A stretch of DNA of 64,000 bases, from NCBI GenBank assembly GCA_026874595.1, contig CM049322.1, positions 58,495,886 through 58,559,885 of the forward strand, in the 5' to 3' direction. Source of the stretch: Sipunculus nudus. Taxonomy: Eukaryota > Annelida > Sipuncula > Golfingiida > Sipunculidae. This document shows positions 1 to 10,231 of the stretch, in pieces (positions within the stretch are counted from its first letter, which is position 1; each line of letters starts with the position of its first letter). Both the position numbers and the translations under genes were made by a program. The notes under the pieces were generated by a model. It saw nothing but the letters and a program-made list of their open reading frames with translations. It did no database searches and was not told the DNA's origin.

Positions 1-2500
1 GAATATAACATGTTTCCTTTATATTTAAACAGTACATGGAATGCAGTGCCAAATCGCTGCAACGGGAACATCCTAAAAAAAGTTGGATATTAATGATTCT
101 TCCATGTTCATCATCTTATTAAAATATCTGATATTTTATTGTGTTATGTTATCGTCAATGTTATCTTCTAGATTATAATTTATTTATGCCAAATACCTTT
201 AACCTGACATATCACTCCTGGTAAAATCTTATAACACTCGTAAGCACCTATCGTTCCACTCTTCATGATTATTGTTCCACAATGCCTGTTGCGGTCCTCA
301 TTTATACTTGGTCCATCTGACATTAGAGTGAATATATTTAATTGTCATAAACGTTTTTAACTAAATGTCTTTATTTTTAGTTCAAGAATAAGAAAAACTT
401 TCCGAACGCTTCTAAATAATCAGGATCATCATTGAAATTAAGCACGATAAAGCAACACAAAGAAAAAAATGCACCGTTTCAGCCAACTAAAAATAAGGAT
501 TTTATAATGCAAGCATATTTACCGTAATATTCCCCGTTAACCCAAGTATACCTGTGCAGCAATTTTCTTTTTAATCCAAACCACACTGTACTTAGATTTC
601 TCTTTTCAATGAGTTTCTTTGTCATTACATAATCCTCCAGGTTTAATATGACTGGGAGTGTACACGAGAGACTACATTGGATGCATCTGATTGAAAGTTC
701 CGTCCTTTCTTCTGCTTATAAAGGAAGGTCTTTTAATGCTAAATAAAATTACATTCATATCTATACATAACATGTCAGGAAACTTTGTGTTTGACTCTTA
801 CCTTGACTAAGACATACTGAATTGTGTTTTTCATCACAGTCAGCTGTTCTCCACGTGTAACCACGTTGGCCTTTCTCCATCACAACACACTCCCCTCTCT
901 GTCTTGGCTCATTTATATCCCAAAATGTATATTTTCCAGCGCCTTAGAGAAAAATATATAATAAACTTACGTTAATATTTTAGCACCTTTGAAGTATTCA
1001 ATACTTTTCCTTCTATTCATAAACATATATATTTATAAACACTTACACTATATGGTAATATATGTTCCTAACTTTCAGGCGAAGGCTTTATGGAGGAAAA
1101 TAGTTGTACTCACTGTATTCTGTTTCCTCATATAACCAATCTGCATGCCTTAGTCCAATCCATAATGAGTTAACTGTAATATTAATTTTCAGGCGCGAGA
1201 TCCTTTTCAAAAGTTTCTTCGGAACAGCCATTTCCTCATTCCCTGTGAACACAGCCATGTTCATGTCTTTGGAAATGCAATACCCTTTTCCTGTTTGCCA
1301 GGTCATTCTAGATAAACCTAAAATGTAGCACACGTTCTGTAGAAAAATACACTGTCCTGACGATGATGCTATGGAGCTGCAGCTTCTGCAATCTGAAAAA
1401 AAAATATTATATAAGTACTTTTCTAAACAGCAAATATTTTCATATATAAAAGTCGTGACAATAAAGGTATTTTTTAACCAAGAAATGTAAATAATCAATG
1501 CGCTGAGACAACACACATACACATACACACACATGCACACATTTTTATACATTGATATATATATGTATATATATATATATATATAATCACTACATTTTTT
1601 TTAAATAAAACCTGGCAGAAACTCTTCAATACCTCGCTGTTGACACAACACACCAAACTTGTCACTTTCGCAAAAAGCAACTAGCAGCGCTCCAGTTGTC
1701 AAACTCAGTGTACCACACACGTCCAAAGCATCTGCGTACTTTGCCCGGAATTTCAGAGCTGTGTTGAATATCATTTGGAGGATATGCCATGATTAGATAT
1801 TGTTTCCTCAACGTCATTTAAGAATTTAATCAAATGAAAATAAAGGAATTCGATCTTTTTTTTTTCAAAATCAATACAAAATCACATTTCATATTACATA
1901 CATGGAGGTGAGCCATTTAGCCACTGGAATTCCCTGAATCTTTGTTTCCTTAGGCTCAGCCATGCAGAAAATAAGTTAAATGAAACCATTTGTGATTTTA
2001 TTTTGTCATAATCATCTCGAGTAAAGATTCTGGGCAGTGAACAAGTCTTCCCGCACTCATTGCATCTTTGTTTGGCTGTGATCCAAGAACTTCCTTCTCC
2101 GTAAATGACAGTTCCTGCTCAAAAAGAAGCGAAAGCAAATCGGCTTTAATATTATCGTATACCAATAAACTATGTTATATATTCCTAACATTACAGGCGA
2201 TTTAACGAATCAAGCGCAAATTTTACTATTTTGTTCAATCAAGAACTTATAATACTAATACAATATGTGTGATCTTATGAGTGCTAGATTGACTGTGCCT
2301 CAGTGCGAAGTGGCATTTCGTACAACCAAATCTGTACGAACATCGAAAGAGCTCAGCATTGTTTACATTAATAGGCACGTTACAGATAAAATTAAGATAA
2401 TAAAAAATTAGCACGGTAAAAATGAGAGAAAAAGTTTGCTACCTGCACAAGATCCCACTAAAAGGATTACAAGAATACATATGGACGACTTAAGAAACAT
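1..2500 (-). CDS. Gene B: secreted or membrane protein with at least four tandem C-type lectin-like domains (partial, runs off window start)
   Basis: Spliced reading of the minus strand. Exons from 5' to 3': 2443-2500 (signal peptide, MFLKSS... ending ...GSCA), 1902-2114, 1633-1758, 1114-1392, 802-942, 523-711, 197-316 and 1-72 (partial). Every exon has AG/GT borders and every intron is phase 1. The exons pair into CTLDs. Domain 1 (1902-2114 plus 1633-1758) and domain 3 (523-711 plus 197-316) are a short type with a CxxCxxxCxLP motif, WLSL or WFGL, and a closing GVLCQ or GVICQ. Domain 2 (1114-1392 plus 802-942) is the long type, with an N-terminal cysteine pair, WIGLR, WDINEP and a closing VCL. 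Domain 4 begins at 72 with GCSRCS and leaves the window. Neither EPN/QPD nor WND calcium and sugar motifs are present, so classical calcium-dependent sugar binding is doubtful. An upstream in-frame ATG at 2608 exists, but the start at 2500 gives the signal peptide. About 399 residues are visible. Confidence 0.85.
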
Positions 2501-5267
2501 GTTGTTTTTACGTTCAACATGTACTTCGGTACGCCTCAAACTGGTGCATAGGAATTGAGGAAGTTGAGGAAATACGGAGCGGATATATTCATATGTATTC
2601 GACGTCATTTGTGCACCATGTATTTTACTGGATAATTCGGTGTAATGTGGTCAACTATTATGATATTTAAGATAACAAATAATAACAATAATAAAAATAA
2701 TAATAAAATACATATGTGTGTGTTTAAAACACCATATGTGCTCCCTCTTTTTTAATTGTTATTAGAATCTACAAACGCTTATATATTTGAGAATAACATA
2801 TCTTTATATGACGGACTGGAAGTGTGTAAACACTCTATTATTTTTGACGCTGTTAATGGTGTACTGAATTATTTTTGGAACTGTTAACATATTATTAACG
2901 ATGCGAGGGGACTAAAACCTTTACGGAAAACAGTATTTTTTGTCAGTTATATGGTGTGCTTCATTATCGGATATCATCAATATATATTTGAATGCTTAAT
3001 ATAACTAATCTAAGTGCATTTTATTGCGTTCATTTTATGTAATTGCTTCCAGTTATTAATATAATTACAATTACTTTGTCACGCACAGGAAACCAGGCTC
3101 CATTGTAAACTCAGCATCCATCATTTAATAACTGTTTAAGAAATAAAGGGAAAAGTAGGGATAATGGACATGTATTCCATTTTAAAAGTTATAACACAAA
3201 TAGAGTGAGATAATAAGTGAGACAGGGTAAGAAAAAATCAATACTTGTTATAAACAGATGTGTACATATATACACATCTTTGTTGATAGGTGTGTAAACA
3301 CTCTATTATTTTTTACGCTATTGTACGGGTTTGTGTTATCAAGCTAACAACTACTGAAAACATTTGCAAAAACCCTTAGACCTATAGGGCGCCTTATGCA
3401 AAAGACCACCACTCTCTCTCCGGGTGATAGGACATGAGAAAATATCTCTAACAACGCCTCCCTCGAATTAAACGGCTGGGTGTTTGTGTTACTAAATCCC
3501 AACCTGAACCACATACAGAATATATTTTGAAATATATTCATTACACAATGTAATTTATTGCATTAAATATTATTTCTCACACACATTCTGTCATTATTGA
3601 CATGTAAGAGAGTTAACAGATTCTTTCTGCAGTCCTGAAATGATTTTAAATAAGGATAATTTTATTTGAACAAATTCAGAGTTGGTTAACCTAATTGTCC
3701 GTTAACAGTAGTATTGACAAGTTAATATTTATAAAAATCTAAATTATGGTTTGCTGCTGCTTTAATTAGTTCCTCGAGACTTTACACGTGTAATGAATCA
3801 AAGGACAGAAAAGAAATCATTTGATAAAAATATATCTAAAGCATTTTTCTAACGTTGTTTAAAACAGTGTATACTATCAGTTTTGTCCATATGGGTCTGT
3901 CCCGATTATAGTTTTACTAAAGCGTGCCACGAATATGTTTTAAATTTGTATTTGTCTATCATAAATATATGTTTTGCTACTTATTATCTGTATAACGTAT
4001 ATCTTCAGACCGACCGAATCGACTACTAGTCCTAATACAATGATGTTTTGGGCACGAGGAAAACAGTAGGTGCATGACAAATGTCATGTTATATATAAAT
4101 AAAATGAAATATTTTATCAAATATATTTCTTTTTTAATATTATCAACATTATCATTTATTCATAACTAAGCGCAGAAGTATATGTGTTTCCATGAATATT
4201 AAAGGTAAAACTAAAAGTATAAACATCGAAGGCTTTCTAGTATATGTGCGTGTGACAGATATACGGTATAGGGGACTATGATTCCTTATCTCTCTTCATT
4301 GTGCATATAGTGAAGCAAAAACGCAAAAACTGATTATGATCTTAACTGCATACAAGGGATGCTTTCTGTGAAAGACAGTAGATGTTAATACTTATTTGTA
4401 TAATTCATAACTTTTGAGTGTTCAGAGGTTATTTTCAAAATACAGCTCTTTCAATCCTTGTTATTCCTGGTTAATTGACACTCTAAAAGTGTTTTATTCA
4501 TGTGTTGTCTTCTTAATGTATAAACATATAAATCTGTGGAACGGCGATCATACATGAACCCTTTGAAGAGGTGGGGGAAGTGCTGGCCCATGCTTTAAAG
4601 GCCGTTTTGGTGAGTCCATCCTATAGAATACAGAGTGAGACTACATTGACTGAAATACTTCAGAAAATATTTTACAATACTAGGCAGAAGACTCATTTAT
4701 ATAAAAGAAACTATCGGAGTCTACAAGTACAATTTTGTTGAGCTCAGGTTGAGTCCTGGCACGTGAATAAAATGTGTGCGATTGTGTTATTAAAGAGAAA
4801 CGGTTTCAGTTCAGCAATTAATTTAAGGAAAATTTGAGTATCTTATGGGACATTTCTCAGACATATGAGCCAAGCGTCCAAATAGATTATTATGCTGAGT
4901 GCAGGATATATCCCGCCTTCGGTCACTGTGTGATAAAGATCCAGTAAGGTGTATAATCAAGCATCGGTGATAACAGGTGAACGGTCAAATACAGCCTGAC
5001 CTTACACAAAGAAGAACTAGATCTTATGATCAGAAGGGCGAACTATGCATATTCCCTTAAGCTGCATATAGCTTCTAGGCATGCATGATCAACTAATCTG
5101 GCACTGAATCTAAGTACCTCCTGTTATCATACATTCAATTTACCGCCGAGAGTTTTGGCATTATATTTGTGTCGCTACGCCATGACGTTGAGAAATGGTA
5201 ACCTAAAATTCTTTTGTTAATTTTGAGTATAATTTAATGGTATATGGTTAATGGTGAATTTACCTTT

Positions 5268-5350
<83 letters not shown>
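2376..5350. repeat. Segmental duplication, copy 1
   Basis: Includes the signal-peptide exon of gene B and its upstream DNA. It aligns by eye, in the same order, with 13865-18200: the 'gatatattcatatgtattcgacgt' area (2580 and 14082), the 'gtctgtcccgattata...actaaagcgtgccacgaat' area (3896 and 15607), 'agctcaggttg' (4740 and 17366), 'gctgcatatagct' (5060 and 17968) and 'catgacgttg' (5182 and 18064). It ends in a (CT)n(TA)n tract in both copies. I see no other gene in 2501-5270; the short ORFs here have no recognisable domain. Confidence 0.75.

Positions 5351-5357
<7 letters not shown>
5271..5357. repeat. Compound (CT)n(TA)n microsatellite
   Basis: About 36 bases of CT repeat run directly into about 50 bases of TA repeat, followed by a short GT-rich stretch. 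It marks the right end of segmental duplication copy 1. Confidence 0.95.
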
Positions 5358-5360
<3 letters not shown>

Positions 5361-5841
5361 GTGTGTGTGTGTTTTGTGTGTTTGTGTTTCATTATGAATA
5401 AAAGAAATAAAGCATGTCATGGTTCAACAACAAACATGAAGCAGTTGACAAATTACGGATTTAATTTTACCAAAAGGCCAAGCTTTCCATATGTTATATA
5501 TAAAATAATAGGGAAGGAAATCAAGAAACGTGTTTATTTGATATATTTGTATTTCTTCAACATTTATAATCTAAAACCATTTGGTCACAGAATAATTGGA
5601 TCTTATATTACAGGGATTCTTATATTCTGCAATAAACCAGAGGGAGGCTCAAGTTAAGTATTTCTATAAATACTGTATTTTTTTATATTTAATCATTGTT
5701 CTAAATCTGTCAAAGTGTTGAAATAAAAAATATCATTAACGATTACGCAACTCATCAAGACATTACAAAATAATTTTAAGATTAATTAGTTTTCCGGTTA
5801 GTGGCTACATGCAATTGGTATTTCCAGGTAAAACAAAACAA

Positions 5842-6042
5842 CCTTATGTCCGATATATCAAAACGGACATAGCAGTTCATGTTTTATCATTTAGAATCTT
5901 CATTTGAATGATTTGATATTCAGTCTTCATATCTGAATGAGTGCCGAAACTTTAATCCGTTTCCCACTGCCAGTAACTATATTGTCCCTTACACACAGGC
6001 TGATATTTTTACAGAAAGCAACCACATTTACACTGCTATCAG
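5842..6042 (+). pseudogene. Duplicated 5' exon of gene A (decayed or alternative first exon)
   Basis: Bases 5847-5990 repeat, with point differences, the 5' flank and signal-peptide exon of gene A at 7940-8095. Shared blocks include 'tgtccgatatatcaaaacgga', 'agcagttcatgtttt', 'catatctgaatga' and 'gaaactttaatccgtttcc'. The copy starts with ATG at 5937 and reads MSAETLIRF..., matching METLIRF of gene A. The splice donor used in gene A (aaaa|gtaagt) is lost here. The frame stays open to another possible donor, TCA G|GTATGT at 6043, which is also phase 1 and could join the CTLD exon at 8284. It may therefore be an alternative first exon and not a dead copy. Either reading is inference. Confidence 0.6.
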
Positions 6043-6860
6043 GTATGTCTATTATTTACATACATACACCTTTCGAAAAAATAAATTATTACTTTTATAT
6101 TCTAGCAATGGTCACCTGTTTGGTACTGGTGATCCCTCTGGCTGATGTACTATCATAAATTAAAAATGGTATAAAACATGCATAATGCAATTTACATAAA
6201 ATGTAAACATCCCGCATTATGTAAAGCTGTTCCGTCAAATAATTTTTGCATTCAGAAGAGAGAGAGAGAGAGAGAGAGAGACAAAGAGAGAAAGAGAAAC
6301 GAAAAAAGTCTCTTCTCGTCGAATGTCGGAGACCATATCAATGAAGGCTGGCCATAATTTTTAAATGAACTCACGATCAATCCAATCATTAGGAACATCA
6401 GTTACCAAATAATTATAAATATAACTGTTTATAATACACATCATACCAACAACGTAGTTTTAAATCGAATTTCTGATATACATGTAGTTGTGACCAATAC
6501 TAGCCGTTCTCATTACTCTCACAACCTGAGGCATGGAGGCGTGTATAAACACACAACTTGCTTCTGTATGTGAGCTTATCGGTGATATTACTTTGTCATG
6601 TAAACACAAGGCGCTCGGGATTACGTGAGTTTAGAACACCAGTACCTATAGCATCATTTTATATCCCGTCGGTGATTTGTGAGATGTCGAATTCATAAAC
6701 AACGATCTGGACAAATAAGGCAAGTAATTTTTCTGTCATTATTTGTAAGATATATTTGTTGAATATAACGTACTATGCAATGGAAATATTATGATCCTGT
6801 GTCCTTTGTGCAAAGGTTTTACCGCAGAGAATACTGCTTTAACCTAACATATACTTGGGA

Positions 6861-6935
6861 CGGATCTAGAACCACAAGCCTCTGCGCCCGATTACCCTCA
6901 GCCATTAACCATCCGGCGTAACATCCCCCCCCCCT
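6861..6935 (-). repeat. tRNA-like sequence, probably a decayed SINE head
   Basis: On the minus strand a box A-like TGGCTGAGGG and a box B-like GGTTCTAGATCC lie at tRNA-like spacing. I could not fold a convincing cloverleaf by eye, and no known isoacceptor is apparent. A SINE head or chance match is more likely than a tRNA gene. Confidence 0.3.
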
Positions 6936-7160
6936 CACAACAATAAGCTCCTTGGCAATGATCCCTCGGGAAGATGCCTCGTTACTCCCAGGTTAATAAG
7001 TTATATAATCTAAATTTTAAATAATATCTTATGCAAAAATACATCCTGGTTCTCTTTAGGAAGTTAATATTGTGCGATGAACGTCTAAAGATACATATTA
7101 ATTATCATACACAACAAATAGATATACACACGTAAAGTGTATATATAATTATATATAACA

Positions 7161-7162
<2 letters not shown>

Positions 7163-7194
<32 letters not shown>
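7163..7194. repeat. (TA)n microsatellite
   Basis: Uninterrupted TA dinucleotide tract upstream of gene A. Confidence 0.9.
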
Positions 7195-7197
<3 letters not shown>

Positions 7198-8036
7198 CCT
7201 GGTATTTTTTTAAGGTAAAGAATAGGCATTATTTGAGCCCTTGGCTAGATATTATGATAATAAGAAATTAAAAGTTGATAAATATTTTCCAAACGATTCA
7301 TAATTACAGACAGTCAAAATACAGCCAACTGCAGTAAGTGTCCATTTAAAGGACAAGCTGTAACTATTCCAAGATAATTTCTATGTCATTTTGTTTATAG
7401 TCTTGCATAATCTACAGCATCCTCTCCTCTATCACAGTCCCGGTTCACATTGCTATTCCCCTTTTGCATAATTTTTTGGTTTTTACATTTTGACAAATCT
7501 CCCTTTTTTTGCAGTCATGTACACTGCAGAATCTATACAATATATATTTCATAGTTTTAAAATTTGCATGTTGTGTACTTAAATATGTATAAATACCCTG
7601 GGAAAATGATCTGAGGGGTAATTGGCCAGGGGCTGTTGTTCCGGGGATAACTGGCCGTAATTATGATGTTTTCTTTTTGGATTTAACTTTGGTCCTTCAT
7701 TTTAAATGTTAAATCTGAACTAGACATCATTGCACAATTACGACACATATCCTTGAATTATTTTGTCTGATAGCTAATCGAGTCACTAAGGTTTTCTTAC
7801 AAAGGTTATCTTTTTGATTGAACCTAATACCCCGCATTTGAGCTATCAAGTTAGACGATCACACTTGCCGATTGCCTGTATTATTAACTGTATATTGCTA
7901 GTCTAATCAATTATTGCCAACAATAAAACATCCGAACAATTTTATGTCCGATATATCAAAACGGATAAAGCAGTTCATGTTTTCTCATCTAGAAACTTCA
8001 TTTTAATGCATTTGCTTTTTCAGTGTTCATATCTGA

Positions 8037-10194
8037 ATGATGATGGAAACTTTAATCCGTTTCCTATTGACAGTTACTATATTCTCGCTTGACAAAAGTA
8101 AGTCCATTTGTAATACGGTATGAATTATGAATAATGGATCAAGCAAACTCATTTTCCAACTCAGTATTTGAAATAATTTAATTTAAAGGAAAACAGCTTT
8201 ACCGTCAGGTAAATAAATGAAGAAATTCCAATGAAACAAAAAATACGGAAAACACATATATTTATTATTTTATTTGTTCTTAGATCGAATACACGTAATT
8301 AGTTTAGGCAGCAGGTATGAAGTAGCCGAATGTAGATCATGGCAGGAAGCCAGGAGTCAGTGCGTGGCCTGTGAGCGGAGATGCAAACTACCCATCATTA
8401 GAAATGATGATGATTATAAGCGGGTAATCACCTTTATGAGGAGCAAGGACCTTGATGCAGCATGGCTTGGCCTTCAAAGAAAATGGCTCGGGGAATTTCT
8501 TTGGCTCGATTGCTCAAAACCCCGTGAGTAGATCTGCACATCTGCTCAAAAGGCCATCCCGTATTCAGAAGTATTGAATAACATGTCGATAAAACTGATT
8601 TCTGTATTTCTGTATCATGCCTTTGAATTAAATTAGGTGTCAGAAATAGCAGGTTTCCCAGTAAAAATAGTTATCTTTTTACAGCCAAGACATTTCAAGC
8701 TGTTAAATGGAGCAAAAACCTTAACTGTGGCATCCTGCATACAAAACTGGAGGTTCTGAATGCAGCGATGTGCCATGAAAATGACAAAGGGGTAATATGT
8801 CAAAAAAAAGGTCAGTTCTTATATTATAACAGGTTTTAAAATTCACGTCCTGGTGTTACAAATCTATGTCCATACGTTCCATGGTGAATTTTTTAAGCGA
8901 GTAACAAAATGTCATATATGCTTCTAAACTTTGCAGACTACGCCATAAATGTAGCAATTTCTATGAGTCATGAAACAACTTTTGTCCCTTGTCTGTCCTG
9001 TTTGAAAGGACGTCCTACCGTAGCTCTTTTAACAGGGAATAATTCGTAAAACGTTAGCCTTCAAAAATCAAACGTGCAATCAAAGTGGATTGCACAGTAT
9101 CCTGGGAAACCCAAAATTAAGTGATCATGACCTACATTCTGGGGACCACGGTGCAAAACATGACAACAAGCGACCTGAAATTCAAATCCTTTTGAATAAC
9201 CAAATAAACAAATATTTTCTGTTTGGTTATATGATTGATTACACCTTCCAAACTGTCGACGTGCAAGGTGTGAACAGAATTAGACTCAATTCTTGCTCAT
9301 GTTTTAACAACTATTAAATTATGACTGTTTATCTGTGAGAAAATGTGCACTTCAGAGCACCCCTGTCAAAGAGGGGCATGACTGGGAAAGAGCTGCCTTA
9401 AAAAGTTTGTTATTTGAAGGATTGATCATTCGGCCAATAAAAATAAGACATTTGTGGCCCTCATGTGTCAACCTTCTTCATGCAATTTGATTGTCTCAGG
9501 CCAGTAAGCATCGTCAGACCAGCTTCGATGCCTTGTTCATATCAAGCCCTGCTTATGTGAGAAATTATATTGATCAGTTCTCTGTCTGTTTAGCCCTTGG
9601 TACATCCATGAGACTCTCTGTCGGCATGACACGCTCAAAAGTGGGCATTTTCTCAGTACTTGTCCCCGCTATTGTAAATAAAGTTAGATGGTGATCGGCA
9701 CTTATACTAGAATGTAAATAAGAGATTTTCAGAAATTTGGACGATACGGTAACTAGGCAGTGTTATTAGATTTCTTTCGTGAACAATATCCCAGGGACCA
9801 CTGGGGCCATTTTCCTGGAAATTAATTTAGTAATTGGTCCATGAAGGCCACCTTGTACGCATTTATCTTTTAAAGAATGTTATCTGGTGTACTTTTGGTA
9901 ACAGCTAAGCATTTTTGCATTTTCGTTCCATCATTTTTTATATACACACCTATATATATATATATATATATAACTCTGAAGAAAAACAACACTGTTAATT
10001 CACAACAGACTGTTTCACGGGATGCGACCCGATCATCAGGTGAATGTGGTTAACCACATTCACCTGATGATCGGGTCGCATCCCGTGAAACAGTCTGTTG
10101 TGAATTAACAGTGTTGTTTTTCTTCAGAGTTATACCGCTCTGGCCTAGCTTGTAGGCCATAGAGCACTTTACATCGGAGGGTAACACTACCTTC

Positions 10195-10231
<37 letters not shown>

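Larger units (their letters stand above)
6044..8036. other. Intergenic or intronic stretch without a recognised gene
   Basis: Holds a (GA)n tract at about 6256-6300, a poly-C run near 6927, a (TA)n tract at 7163-7194 and a possible tRNA-like sequence at 6861-6935 (separate entry). From 7940 it becomes the 5' flank of gene A, the source or product of the duplication at 5842. Confidence 0.6.

Noticed and set aside
3344-3541. 65-codon minus frame shared in part with the duplicate at 14.7 kb
   Set aside because: The matching region in copy 2 does not keep the frame, so the similarity comes from the segmental duplication and not from coding constraint.
5361-5657. 98-codon frame after a microsatellite
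   Set aside because: Opens inside GT-repeat sequence, has no signal, domain or splice context, and is AT-driven in composition.
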